NCBI RefSeq assembly: GCF_025420585.1
Contig: NZ_JAOEGB010000025.1
Coordinates: 80,408-144,407, forward strand
Reading direction: 5' to 3'
Length of the DNA stretch: 64,000 nt
Source of the DNA: Planotetraspora sp. A-T 1434
Lineage (GTDB): Bacteria; Actinomycetota; Actinomycetes; Streptosporangiales; Streptosporangiaceae
Shown: positions 24,329-33,241 of the stretch, in pieces
Layout: the number at the start of each line of letters is the position of its first letter
Position numbering within the stretch: position 1 is the first letter of the stretch
Notes under the pieces: model-generated
What the model was told of the DNA's origin: nothing
The model's database searches: none
What the model saw: only the letters and a program-made list of their open reading frames with translations
Program-made: the position numbers and the translations under genes

Positions 24329-24352
24329 TTTGTTGGAACAAAAGGGTAGATT
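24329..24352 (+). promoter_or_regulatory. Inverted repeat TTTGTT-GG-AACAAA and -10 of the GntR gene
   Basis: A perfect 6-bp inverted repeat (24329-24342) stands just before TAGATT (24347-24352), a -10 box 8 nt from the ATG. It is a likely GntR autoregulatory operator. Confidence 0.55.
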
Positions 24353-24360
24353 GAGGAAAG

Positions 24361-25131
24361 ATGGCACGATCATCGCTCTACCAGCAGGTGGCCGCCGAGG
24401 TGCGGAGAGCCATCTACACGGGGGAGCTCGGGCCAGGCGACCAGATCCCGACCGAGACCGACCTCATGGAGGCCCACGGCGTCAGCCGCAACACGGTACG
24501 GCTGGCACTGGGCGAGCTCGAGAACGAGGGTCTCATCCTCCGGATGCGCCGGCGCGGGACGTTCGTCCGTGAGCGCCGCCCCCTCCTCATGCGCCCTCAG
24601 GACGAGTTCCGCCCCCTTGACGAGGTGCATCCGCTGAACGCGGGCGAGCCCCGATTCGACTCCTTCGTGCACGCGGTCACCGCGGAGGGCCGCCGGGCCG
24701 ACCAGAACATCCAGGTCTCGATCGTCGAGCCGCCGGAGGACGTCGCGACCCGGCTCGCGCTCACCGACAAGGCGCTCGCCGTCGTCCGCCGCCGGCTGCG
24801 GTTCGTGGACGGTCAGCCGTACAACACCTATGACTCGTACTTCCCGCTGGATCTCGTCGGAGACTCGGAGATCGCCCGGCCGGGGGACATCAAGCGCGGG
24901 GCCAACCGCGTGCTGGAGGAGCTCGGACACCCGCAGGTCAGGGTAATTGACGATATTTCGGCACGTATGCCAACTCCTGATGAAGCGTTGCAACTTCAGC
25001 TGGAACCCGGTACGCCAGTTGTCGTTTATGTCCGAGTTGGGTACGACCCGGACGACACACCGGTGCGCGTCGCCGTGTCGGTGCTCCCCGCCGACAAGCA
25101 CTTGATCAGATACGAGCTGGAACGTCATTGA
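24361..25131 (+). CDS. GntR-family regulator with UTRA domain (HutC type)
   Basis: 256-aa transcriptional regulator. The N-terminal winged helix (SLYQQVAAEVRRAIYTGELGPGDQIPTETDLMEAHGVSRNTVRLALGELENEGLILRMRRRGTFV in shorter pieces: residues 5-70) binds DNA. The C-terminal UTRA domain (residues about 85-250, ending VRVAVSVLPADKHLIRYEL) binds a small ligand. The effector is unknown. GAGGAAAG precedes the ATG. A perfect hairpin terminator follows, so it is monocistronic. Confidence 0.88.
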   Translation: MARSSLYQQVAAEVRRAIYTGELGPGDQIPTETDLMEAHGVSRNTVRLALGELENEGLILRMRRRGTFVRERRPLLMRPQDEFRPLDEVHPLNAGEPRFDSFVHAVTAEGRRADQNIQVSIVEPPEDVATRLALTDKALAVVRRRLRFVDGQPYNTYDSYFPLDLVGDSEIARPGDIKRGANRVLEELGHPQVRVIDDISARMPTPDEALQLQLEPGTPVVVYVRVGYDPDDTPVRVAVSVLPADKHLIRYELERH

Positions 25132-25143
25132 CCGAACACGGAT

Positions 25144-25163
25144 GACCCCTCCCCGGAGGGGTC
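25144..25163 (+). terminator. Hairpin terminator of the GntR gene
   Basis: GACCCCTCC-CC-GGAGGGGTC, a perfect 9-bp stem, lies 12 nt after the stop codon. Confidence 0.78.
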
Positions 25164-25329
25164 GTCTCTGGCTGTGTATCCGCCGCGAGCGATCATCACG
25201 CCACGCTCGGGCGCCCTAGTGCTGCTTTCCTCCGCTGTCTGACGCGTAGGCCCGCGCGCCATCACGTCGTCACTCTACGTATTCACACCAATTCCCTTTG
25301 CTCTCGCTCAGCATCGAAAGGACTCTCCC

Positions 25330-25974
25330 GTGCCCGCGAACAGCCTCACGCTTCGCTCCGCCACACCCGGCGACCTGACCACCGTGCTCACCCTGCTCGC
25401 GGAGGCGGCCAAGTGGCTGAACTCCCTCGGCGTACGGCAGTGGCCGGCCGGCGGCTTCCCCGCCGAGCGCATCGAGCCGCTCATCCGGGAAGGCGTGCTG
25501 TACCTGCTGGATGACGGAACCGGCCCCGTCCCGGCCGCCACCGTGGCGCTGGACGGCCACGCCGACCCGGAGTTCTGGACCGGGTCCGACCATCCCGGTG
25601 ACGCGTTGTACGTGCACAAGCTCGCCGTCAGCAGGGCCTACTCCGGACAGGGTCTCGGCGAGGCCCTGCTCGACTGGGCCGGGCTGCGCGCCGCGGCCGA
25701 AGGGCGGCGCCTGCTGCGCCTGGACTGCTCGAAGGACAACGCCCGCCTCCAGGCGTACTACCGCACGCTCGGATTCCGGCACGTCCGCACGGTCGACCTT
25801 CCGCATCGCGCCTCGGGGGCCCTCTTCGAGCGCAGTGCCTCCGGGGAGCTCTTCGAGCGCGGCGCGTCGGGAGCGCTCATCACGTCAGGGGCGCTTCGGG
25901 ATCACCCGATCGGATCGCGTACGCATGGCCGCGTTCTTGACATCATTCCGCACAAGGAGTTGATCCAGGCCTGA
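25330..25974 (+). CDS. GNAT N-acetyltransferase with C-terminal 9-residue repeats
   Basis: 214 aa. Acetyl-CoA-binding core: YVHKLAVSRAYSGQGLGEALLDWA, LRLDCSKDNARLQAYYRTLGF. Acceptor unknown. The family's usual C-terminal SGALFER is repeated here as ASGALFERS, ASGELFERG and ASGALITSG (27-bp units at 25810-25890), followed by a short unrelated tail, giving an extended C-terminus. The GTG at 25330 has AAAGGA upstream. Confidence 0.83.
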   Translation: MPANSLTLRSATPGDLTTVLTLLAEAAKWLNSLGVRQWPAGGFPAERIEPLIREGVLYLLDDGTGPVPAATVALDGHADPEFWTGSDHPGDALYVHKLAVSRAYSGQGLGEALLDWAGLRAAAEGRRLLRLDCSKDNARLQAYYRTLGFRHVRTVDLPHRASGALFERSASGELFERGASGALITSGALRDHPIGSRTHGRVLDIIPHKELIQA

Positions 25975-26025
25975 ACAGGGCGGATGCCGTACGGCGTCGC
26001 AAACGGACCCGATACTGTTCACTTC

Positions 26026-26706
26026 ATGACCGGATCTCTCCTTGAAGTGATCGCTCTGGACGTTCGCGACGCCGTGGCCGCCGAGGAGGGCGGGGCGGAC
26101 CGCCTGGAGGTCGTGTCCGACATCGGCTCAGACGGCCTCACCCCCTCGGCGGAGCTCGTCGCGGCGATCTCGGAGGAGTGCGGGCTGCCGCAGATGGTCA
26201 TGCTGCGCTGCAACGCCGGGTTCACGGTTACGCCTGAGGAACTGGACCGGCTGCGCAAGGAGGTCAAGGAGTTGTCCGAAGCCGGCGCGGCCGGTTTCGT
26301 CTTCGGGTTCCTCTCCGAGGACGGCTCGGTCGACCGGGACGCGACCGACGCGCTCATCCACGCCGTCTCGCCCCTCCCGTGGACGTTTCACCGTGCCGTG
26401 GACCACGCCGCCGACGTCCAGGCGGGCTGGCGGGCCGTACGGCTCCTGCCGAACCTCGCCACCGTGCTCACGGCGGGCTCGGCGGAGGGGGTCGGCAGTG
26501 GCCTGGCCGTGTTACGCGCCCGGGCGGAGGCGGGAGACGCCCCCCTGGTGCTGGCCGGGGGAGGCCTCAAGCGGGAGCACCTCCCCGTCCTGCTCGACTA
26601 CGGCGTCCGGGCCTTCCACGTCGGCAGCGCCGTACGAGAGTCGTGGAGCGACCCCGTCGACCCGGCACGCGTCCGCGAATGGCGCCACCTCGTCGACCTC
26701 GCCTGA
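26026..26706 (+). CDS. cutC: CutC family TIM-barrel protein
   Basis: 226-aa protein of the CutC family, historically tied to copper homeostasis although the biochemical role remains unproven. EVIALDVRDAVAAEEGGADRLEVVSDI, MVMLRCNAGF, GFVFGFLSEDGSVD, WTFHRAVDHAAD, VLTAGSAEG and FHVGSAVRES are in family order. Start ATG 26026; the upstream ATG 25984 gives no family similarity. The stop is the first TGA of a 17-bp tandem array shared with the convergent gene. Confidence 0.86.
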   Translation: MTGSLLEVIALDVRDAVAAEEGGADRLEVVSDIGSDGLTPSAELVAAISEECGLPQMVMLRCNAGFTVTPEELDRLRKEVKELSEAGAAGFVFGFLSEDGSVDRDATDALIHAVSPLPWTFHRAVDHAADVQAGWRAVRLLPNLATVLTAGSAEGVGSGLAVLRARAEAGDAPLVLAGGGLKREHLPVLLDYGVRAFHVGSAVRESWSDPVDPARVREWRHLVDLA

Positions 26707-26767
26707 CTCAGCACAGCGACTGACTCAGCACAGCGACTGACTCAGCACAGCGACTGACTCAGCACAG
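26703..26767. repeat. Nearly four 17-bp tandem repeats spanning two convergent stop codons
   Basis: CTGACTCAGCACAGCGA is repeated at 17-bp intervals from the cutC stop (26704-26706) to the stop of the minus-strand gene (26759-26761). The unit carries TGA on both strands: the first is the cutC stop and the last, on the minus strand, ends the convergent gene. Confidence 0.9.
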
Positions 26768-27931
26768 GGCGTGGTCGGCTCGGGCGAGGGCCGCGACGAG
26801 CGTCTTGATCGTGGCGGGTTCGTCCAGGACGCCGCCCACCCCCTCGAGCTTCTCCTCCCAGGCGCGGACCCGCTCGAGGTAGTCCTCGTAAAGGGCGAGG
26901 TGGAAGGAGTACACCGTCGCGAAACGGCTGATGAGATGCGACGGGTGCATGTCCCATCCCTGGTAGTAGCCGTTCGACAGGGAGTGGCGGACCAGGGCGG
27001 AGTGCCGCCGCAGCAGGCTGTTCACGTCCTCGGCCGAGTCCGAGGCGGGCGCGGCGGCCAGCGAGCCGTCCGACAGCTCCACGCCCGTGCCGGCGAGGGC
27101 CGTCTGCATGACGTTCCGCGCATAGTCGCACGCGGGGTGGTCGAGCCGCTGCTCGTGCGGCGGCAGCCCGATCGCGGCGGTGTAGTCGAACACCCCGAAG
27201 TGCGCCGCCGCCAGCCGTCCCCCGAGTGACGGGACCAGGCCGGCCGACCGCTGGAGGATCAGCACGGTCTGCGGCGCCTCGACCTGCATCTCGAACCTGA
27301 GCGTGTGCGGTTCGAGGCCCAGAGCCCCCTCCAGAGCCTCCAGGCAGCGCACGAACTGCCCGAGATGGGCCTCGACGAGCACCTTGGGAAAGGTCACCGT
27401 GAAGCCCCTCGGCAGCTCTCCGGCTCGCTTGACCACGGTGGTGAGGAAGCCGTCCAGCGTCCGGATCGACCGTTGCGGGTCTCCGTCCGCGAACGACCTG
27501 ACCCGTAGCCCCCATCGCCGGGGCAGGGTCTCCGCCGCGTGCATCGCCGCGATGGCCGCCGCCGCGCTCTCGACGTGCCCGTCTTCCTCGCTCTGATCGC
27601 GCACGCCGTACCCGTCCTCGAAGTCGACCCGCAGATCCTCGATCGGCTCGACCGCGAGCTTCTTCCTGAGCCGGTCGTGTACGGGTGTCGCCAGGTCGGG
27701 GTCGAGTTCGAACAGCGCGGCCAGCTCGGTGGGACTGAACAGGTGCTTGTGCAGCAGTTCCGTGGCCGCGTGCCCCCAGTCCGAGACGACGGAGTCCGTC
27801 ACCCTGTCGCCGGGGACGTAGACGGTGTGCACCGGCTGCCAGGCGATCTCGCGAGGCGGGCCCGGCTCCAGCCCGTCGAATAGAGCCTCCAAATCGAGGA
27901 GCCTGTCCAGTCCCGTCAGCGTCGTCTCCAT
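26759..27931 (-). CDS. DUF6986 family protein (HpcH/HpaI aldolase-like)
   Basis: 390 aa with resemblance to the HpcH/HpaI aldolase/citrate lyase barrel: VDFEDGYGVRD (metal-site Glu/Asp), TVTFPKVL, LRFEMQVEAPQTVL and FGVFDYTAAIGL. A C-terminal helix-rich part ends YQGWDMHPSHLISRFATVYSFHLALYEDYLERV. Proteins like this are annotated as DUF6986 or aldolase in actinomycetes; the substrate is unknown. ATG at 27931. Confidence 0.75.
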   Translation of the reverse strand: METTLTGLDRLLDLEALFDGLEPGPPREIAWQPVHTVYVPGDRVTDSVVSDWGHAATELLHKHLFSPTELAALFELDPDLATPVHDRLRKKLAVEPIEDLRVDFEDGYGVRDQSEEDGHVESAAAAIAAMHAAETLPRRWGLRVRSFADGDPQRSIRTLDGFLTTVVKRAGELPRGFTVTFPKVLVEAHLGQFVRCLEALEGALGLEPHTLRFEMQVEAPQTVLILQRSAGLVPSLGGRLAAAHFGVFDYTAAIGLPPHEQRLDHPACDYARNVMQTALAGTGVELSDGSLAAAPASDSAEDVNSLLRRHSALVRHSLSNGYYQGWDMHPSHLISRFATVYSFHLALYEDYLERVRAWEEKLEGVGGVLDEPATIKTLVAALARADHALC

Positions 27932-28022
27932 GCCAACGATCCTCGCAGACCCCGCTCGCCTACGACTGTTGGCTACCTACGCATCGAACACAAGGCCGCG
28001 GCGCTGGAGGTCGAAAGGGCTG

Positions 28023-29348
28023 TCACGCCTGCGGGTCGGGGGTGGGATGGGGGAGGCGGCCGCAGGCGGTGAGCATGGCGGGCCGGCCGACCAGCTTGAC
28101 CCGCTCTCCCCGCTTGAGCCTCGTGGCCAGCTCCGTCTCGGCGGCCTCGATGGCGAGCCAGTCCTGGTAGGTCACCGGGGTGACGCCGCGGGCGTCCAGA
28201 AGGTCGTCGAGCCTCGCCTTCGCCACGCCGGGAGTGGCCTCCGCGAGCAGGGTCCGGACGGTCTCGGCGGCGTCGGACTTGTTGGTGCCGATGACCCCGG
28301 TCGGGCCGCGCTTGAGCCAGCCCGCGACGAACTGCCGGTCCGACACCTTGCCGGCCACGTTCGGCACGGTCATCGACGCGGGGTCGAACGGCACTCCGGC
28401 GAGTGCCACGCTCTGGTAGCCGACCGACCGCATCACCATGTCGGCCGGGATCGTCTCGAACTCGCCGGTGCCCACGACCCGCCCGTCCTCCAGGCGGGTG
28501 CGCTCCAGCCGGATGCCCTCGACATGGGACACGCCGAGAATCTCCACCGGCCGCAGCCAGAAGCGCACCTCCAGCCGCCGTGGCCGGTCGGCGGGCACCC
28601 GCTCCGACCAGGACTGGAGCACGTCCACGTTGCCCCGGATCTGACGGGAGAGCGCGGCGAGGTCCTCGACCTTGACCTCATCGGGAAATGTCAGGATGTC
28701 GGCGTTCAGTAGCTCGCCGAGCTCGCGCAGCTCCTTAAGGGTGAACTTCGCGTGTTCCGCGCCCCGGCGGCCGATCATGTGGATCCGCCTTACCCGTGAA
28801 GCGGCCAGCCGTTCGAGGACCTCCTCCGGCACGTCCGTCTCGCGCAGCTCGTCAGCGGTCTTGGCCAGGATGCGCACCACGTCGACCGCGACGTTGCCGA
28901 CCCCGATGACGACGACTTCCTCGGCGTCGAGTGTGAACGCGTCGGCGGGGACGTCGGGATGGCCGCAGTACCAGTTCACGAAGTCGGTGGCGGCGACGCT
29001 GCCGGGCAGGTCCTCGCCGGGGATGCCCAGGTGCCTGTCCACCATCGCCCCGGTGCAGTAGACGACCGCGTCGTAACAGGACAGCAGGTCGTCCACGGAG
29101 ACGTCCGAGCCGAGCTCGATCCCGCCGAGGAAGCGCACGCCTGGGGACTCCAGGACGCGGCGGAGGTAACCGGCGATCGACTTGATCGACGTGTGGTCGG
29201 GGGCGACGCCGTACCGGACGAGTCCGTACGGCGTGGGCAGGCGCTCCAGCACGTCCACCTCGACCGGCCCCTGGGCCTGCTTGGTCAGTGCCTCGGCTGT
29301 GTAGATCCCGGCCGGGCCCGATCCCACGATCGCGACGCGCAGTGTCAC
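28023..29348 (-). CDS. fprA: Ferredoxin/adrenodoxin-type NADP+ reductase (FprA-like)
   Basis: FAD flavoprotein, 441 aa, passing electrons from NADPH to ferredoxin. It has the FAD loop VAIVGSGPAGIYTAEAL, RYGVAPDHTSIK, the NADP loop VVIGVGNVAVDVVRIL, RRGAEHAKFT and GWLKRGPTGVIGTNKSDA, as in FprA. It follows fadD3 by 42 bp and may be in the same transcript, giving a reductant for monooxygenases or ferredoxin-dependent steroid enzymes (inference). The GTG at 29348 has GGAGG 5 nt upstream and is favoured over ATG 29351 or 29360. Confidence 0.88.
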   Translation of the reverse strand: MTLRVAIVGSGPAGIYTAEALTKQAQGPVEVDVLERLPTPYGLVRYGVAPDHTSIKSIAGYLRRVLESPGVRFLGGIELGSDVSVDDLLSCYDAVVYCTGAMVDRHLGIPGEDLPGSVAATDFVNWYCGHPDVPADAFTLDAEEVVVIGVGNVAVDVVRILAKTADELRETDVPEEVLERLAASRVRRIHMIGRRGAEHAKFTLKELRELGELLNADILTFPDEVKVEDLAALSRQIRGNVDVLQSWSERVPADRPRRLEVRFWLRPVEILGVSHVEGIRLERTRLEDGRVVGTGEFETIPADMVMRSVGYQSVALAGVPFDPASMTVPNVAGKVSDRQFVAGWLKRGPTGVIGTNKSDAAETVRTLLAEATPGVAKARLDDLLDARGVTPVTYQDWLAIEAAETELATRLKRGERVKLVGRPAMLTACGRLPHPTPDPQA

Positions 29349-29390
29349 CATGGCCTCCACAGAGCGGGGCGTCTTACCAGTGATTCTTTA

Positions 29391-30953
29391 TCATCGGCCC
29401 CCTGCACCGCCAGGACCCTCGACCAGCGAGGCGCGTGAGCGGATCGCGAGTTTGTCGATCTTGCCATTGGCGTTGACCGGCAGGGCGCCGACGACGATCA
29501 CGCGGCGGGGGACCTTGTGGCTGGACATGTTCTCCCTGGCCCACGCGATGACGCCCTCCGGATCAATCGTGGAGCCGGGCCGCGGCACGACGTAGGCCCA
29601 TCCGGCCTCACCGGCCCGCTCGTCCGGCATGCCGACGACCGCGGCCTGCCCGATGTCCGGGTGGCGCAGCAGCAGCCCCTCGACCTCTGCCGGGGAGACG
29701 TTGAAGCCGTTGACGATGTACAGCTCCTTCTTCCGGTCCACGATCGCGAGGTTGCCCGAAGGGTCGAGCGTGCCGACGTCGCCGGTGTACAGCCAGCCGT
29801 CCCTGACGACCTCGGCGGTCTTGGCGGGCTCGTCCCAGTAGCCCCGCATGACGCCGTAGCCGCGCACCAGGATCTCGCCGCGCTCTCCGGCCGGCGCCTC
29901 CTCGCCCTCGTCGCCGGCGATCCGCACGTCCATGCCCGGCACGGCCCGGCCGGTGGAGGAGGCGATCACCTCGACCGGGTCCCCGGCCCTGGTCATCGAC
30001 ACCACCGTGCCCTCCATCAGGCCGTACGCGTTGATCACCCGGTCGAGCCCGACGCGGTCGGCGAGCCGCCTGATCAGGGCCTCGGGCACGGCCGCCGCCC
30101 CGCAGATGGCGACCCGGAGCGAGGACACGTCCCACGGGCGGCGGTCGAGCTCGTCCAGGAGCCGGTAGAACATCGGCGGAGCACCCGCCAGGATGCTCAC
30201 CTTGCTCGACTCGATGAGCTCCATCAGCCCGTCCGGGGAGAACGCCTTCAGCGGCATCATCGTGGCCCCGCGCATCACCGAGGCCAGCAGCCCGGCGTTG
30301 AGCCCGAACCCGTGCGCGAAGGGCGCGATGATCGGGTAGCGGTCGCCCTCGCGCAACGTCACGATCTCCGCCCAGTCCCAGTAGCCCCGCAGGATCTGGG
30401 CGTGGTCGAGCATCACGCCTTTGGGCGCGCCGGTGGTCCCGGAGGTGGAGATGATCTCGCACAGGTCGCCGGACCGTACGGCCGCCGCCCGCGCCTCGGC
30501 CTCGTCCCCGCCCACCCCCTCGCTTAAGGGGTTGCCAGGAGTGATCACATGGCGAAGCTCCGGCAGATCCGGCGAGCCGAGCACGCCGGCGAACGGGGGA
30601 GCGCCCGTCAGGTTCTCGCCCGTGATGAGCACCGAGGCCCCCGTCTTCCTGAGCAGGCCGGCCGCCTCGATGCCCTTGTAGCGGGACGACAGCGGCACGA
30701 GGACGGAGCCCGCGTCCCAGACGCCGAAGGCGTTCACGACCCACGGGAGATCGTTGAGCCCCCAGAGCGCTACCCGGTCGCCTCGCTCGACGCCGAGCCC
30801 GATCAGCCCCCTCGCCACCGAGGAGGCCCTCTCCCGCAGCTCCGCGAGCGACAGCCGTACGCCGTCTTCGAGGACGGCGGTCACCTCCGGATGCCGCCGG
30901 GCCCGGTCGCGCAGCATGCGGGGGATCGTGCCCCAGTCCGGAACCTGCTCCAT
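29391..30953 (-). CDS. fadD3: FadD3, HIP-CoA synthetase
   Basis: Acyl-CoA synthetase of 520 aa that activates HIP, the C/D-ring propionate, with ATP and CoA. The AMP-binding motif ISTSGTTGAPKGVML, INAYGLMEGTVVSMTRAG, GWLYTGDVGTLDPSGNLAIVDRKKELYIVNGFNVSP and the catalytic Lys near NANGKIDKLAI are all present. The identity as FadD3 rests on similarity and on membership in the operon under a KstR2-like operator at 33079. Eleven bases separate it from the upstream PaaK-like gene. Confidence 0.85.
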   Translation of the reverse strand: MEQVPDWGTIPRMLRDRARRHPEVTAVLEDGVRLSLAELRERASSVARGLIGLGVERGDRVALWGLNDLPWVVNAFGVWDAGSVLVPLSSRYKGIEAAGLLRKTGASVLITGENLTGAPPFAGVLGSPDLPELRHVITPGNPLSEGVGGDEAEARAAAVRSGDLCEIISTSGTTGAPKGVMLDHAQILRGYWDWAEIVTLREGDRYPIIAPFAHGFGLNAGLLASVMRGATMMPLKAFSPDGLMELIESSKVSILAGAPPMFYRLLDELDRRPWDVSSLRVAICGAAAVPEALIRRLADRVGLDRVINAYGLMEGTVVSMTRAGDPVEVIASSTGRAVPGMDVRIAGDEGEEAPAGERGEILVRGYGVMRGYWDEPAKTAEVVRDGWLYTGDVGTLDPSGNLAIVDRKKELYIVNGFNVSPAEVEGLLLRHPDIGQAAVVGMPDERAGEAGWAYVVPRPGSTIDPEGVIAWARENMSSHKVPRRVIVVGALPVNANGKIDKLAIRSRASLVEGPGGAGGR

Positions 30954-30964
30954 GGAGCCCCCTA

Positions 30965-31999
30965 GTGAGCGATGGCCGTGCGGTCTCTGCCGAGGTGCTG
31001 GCCTCTCAGGTCGTTCACGGTCCCGGGCCGCGACGCCTCGGCGACGCCGGGGGCGACCTCGACGGTGATCGCGACGGGGGTGGTGGCCTTCAGGGACTCC
31101 CGGATGCGGGCCTTCCACATCGGGTTGCCGACGAGGGCGGCCCGGTTGAAGGTCACCGTCAGCGTCGCGGCGTCGAGGGTGCCCGGCCGGGAGATCGTCA
31201 GCTCCCACGTCGCGACGCCGTCGATCTTGGCGAGGGCCTTCTCCAGCCGGGGCAGCGCCAACCAGACGCCCCTGATCAGGACGTGGTCGCCGACCGTGTG
31301 CTCGGGCGCCGGGACGAGGTCCGGGGTCGTGACCCGGCCGACCTGGCCCGTCCGCAGTACGCTGTCGCCGCGCGTGACGACCAGCTCGGCGGCCCCCTCC
31401 GGATAGGGCGCGTCCAAGATCTCGTCCTTGTCGAGAGAGGCCAGGCGGAGACTTTCGGACGGGGTCAGCGGGGCCGTCTCCGACGCGCGCCAGCCGAGCG
31501 CCGCGCCGCTGTACGGCGACGCGAGGATCTCGGAGACCGACGCGTCGAACTCGCCGGCGAGCTGCCCCAGCGTGCCCCTCGACGCGATCTCGCCGGTCAG
31601 CACGATGTGCCGCAGCCCCAGGTCGAGGGGATCGAGCAGGAACTCCAGATGGAGGCGGGCGAGGAAGTCCATCGCCCCCGTTGGCGTGATCACCAGCGTG
31701 GTCGCTCCGACCGACATGAGCGCGTGGTGCAGCCGCAGCCGCCCCCTCGGGCCCACCGGCGCCGCGGCCTCGGCGACCTCCGCCGCCGCCGAGGCCCACA
31801 AGGCCCCGTACGGCTCGGCCAGCGCGACCACCACCCGGTCACGCTCCGCCACCCCGGCGGAGCGCAGTGCCGAGGCGGTGGCCGTACGGTCGTCCGGATC
31901 GAGCGGAACGGCGCTCGACCCGTCGGGGGAGACGAGCAGCAGCCCGGTCGCGTCGTGCCCGGTCAGGTCGCCACGGGTCAGCCAGCGCTCGCCGCTCAC
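30965..31999 (-). CDS. Degenerate PaaK-like adenylate-forming protein
   Basis: 344 aa, shorter than phenylacetate-CoA ligases (about 430). A PaaK-like arrangement can be traced (LHHALMSVGATTLVITPTG, HIVLTGEIASRGTLGQLAGEF, YSGAALGWRASE, ELVVTRGD, TGQVGRVTTPDLVPAPEHTVGDHVLIRG), but the Gly/Ser/Thr ATP-binding loop is not recognisable. It may be a partner or regulator rather than an active ligase. GTGA overlap with the LLM gene and a short gap to fadD3 place it in the HIP operon. Function unknown. Confidence 0.6.
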
Positions 32000-33054
32000 C
32001 GCGCCACCTCCGTCATGAAGCGCCGCATCGAGTCGCACACGTGCCCGTGGGCGAGGCCGCCGACCTGGGCCTGGAGGATCAGGTCGGTGGCCCCGGCCTC
32101 GGCGATCCTGGCGACGGCCTTGCGGGAGCCGGCGACGTCGTCCACGACCACCATCAGATGCTCCCGTAGCGTCGCCATCGCCTCGTCGGGTGGCAGCCCG
32201 GCGGCGAGCTGGCCGAGCACTCTGTGCGTCGCGTGCCGGGCGTCGTAGTAGTCGGGCGGGGTGACGAGGTTGACCTGGCGGCGGATGTACCAGAGCACGG
32301 GATCGGCGGCGACCGCGATGGCCTCGTCGCGGGTCGGGCCCACGAACCAGGGGATCATCAGGGCGATCCGGCGGGTGTCCGGGTCGAAGCCGCTGTCGGC
32401 GAGGCATTCCCTGTATTTGGCGATGTCGGCCGCGACCTCGTCGATGCCCTTGAGCATGGTCATGCCGAGCAGGTTGTACCCCTTCCTGGCCGCCGCCAGG
32501 TAGCCGTCAAGCGAGGTGGAGGCCACCCATACGGGCGGGTGCGGCCGCTGGACCGGGCGCGGGTAGACGCCCACGTCGGGGATCTCGAAGAACTGGGTGG
32601 ACCGGCTGACCGGCTCGCCGTCGGCGTTCCAGATCGCGAGCACGGCCTCGAGGGAGTCCTCCCAGAGCGCGCGGGACTGCTCGAACGGCCGCTGGAAAGC
32701 CTGATACTCCAGCGGAGAGGCTCCCCTTCCCGTGCCGAACTCCACCCGGCCGTCGCTCACGATGTCCAGCGTGGCGACGCGCTCCGCCGTACGGATCGGG
32801 GACTGGAACGGCAACAGCACGACGCCGAGCCCGAGGTGGATCCGGGCGGTCCTCTGCGACGCGGCGGCCAGCACGAGGTCGGGGGCGGAGGAGTGCGAGA
32901 AACCGCGGGTGAAGTGGTGCTCCACGAACCACGCGGTGTCGAATCCAAGCTCGTCCCCGAGCACCACCTGTTCGATCACGTTGTGGAACGCCTGCCGTTC
33001 GACCTCGCGGGTCCGGCCGCGCACCTCCAGCTCGTAGCCCAGGCTGATCCTCAT
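31996..33054 (-). CDS. LLM-class flavin-dependent monooxygenase/oxidoreductase
   Basis: Luciferase-like TIM-barrel enzyme, 352 aa: LGDELGFDTAWFVEHHFTRG, LGLGVVLLPFQSPIRTAERVATLDIVSDGRVEFGTGRGASPLEY, WVASTSLDGYLAAARKGYNL. The family uses reduced FMN or F420. Its first-gene position in the fadD3 operon, with a perfect inverted-repeat operator, suggests a role in HIP-type ring degradation not known from mycobacteria as far as I recall. The ATG at 33054 follows GAGGGACGGGG. Confidence 0.82.
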   Translation of the reverse strand: MRISLGYELEVRGRTREVERQAFHNVIEQVVLGDELGFDTAWFVEHHFTRGFSHSSAPDLVLAAASQRTARIHLGLGVVLLPFQSPIRTAERVATLDIVSDGRVEFGTGRGASPLEYQAFQRPFEQSRALWEDSLEAVLAIWNADGEPVSRSTQFFEIPDVGVYPRPVQRPHPPVWVASTSLDGYLAAARKGYNLLGMTMLKGIDEVAADIAKYRECLADSGFDPDTRRIALMIPWFVGPTRDEAIAVAADPVLWYIRRQVNLVTPPDYYDARHATHRVLGQLAAGLPPDEAMATLREHLMVVVDDVAGSRKAVARIAEAGATDLILQAQVGGLAHGHVCDSMRRFMTEVAR

Positions 33055-33078
33055 GGCCCCGTCCCTCACGTCAGTTAA

Positions 33079-33094
33079 CCAAGCGCTCGCTTGG
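33079..33094 (-). promoter_or_regulatory. KstR2-like operator of the LLM-fadD3 operon
   Basis: CCAAGC-GCTC-GCTTGG, perfect arms with a 4-bp spacer. On the minus strand it is followed by TTAACT, a plausible -10. Confidence 0.72.
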
Positions 33095-33241
33095 CTGAGG
33101 TTACACGCGAACCCGTCGCACCGGCAACGAGGGCTTGCGGGAGGGCGGTCGCCGCGATCAAAGTTGATGCTCGTGGGCTCTGGGGCTAAAAGACGGGGAA
33201 ACCCGAGGACGAGACGGCCGATCGGTGGGACCCTCCCAGAC

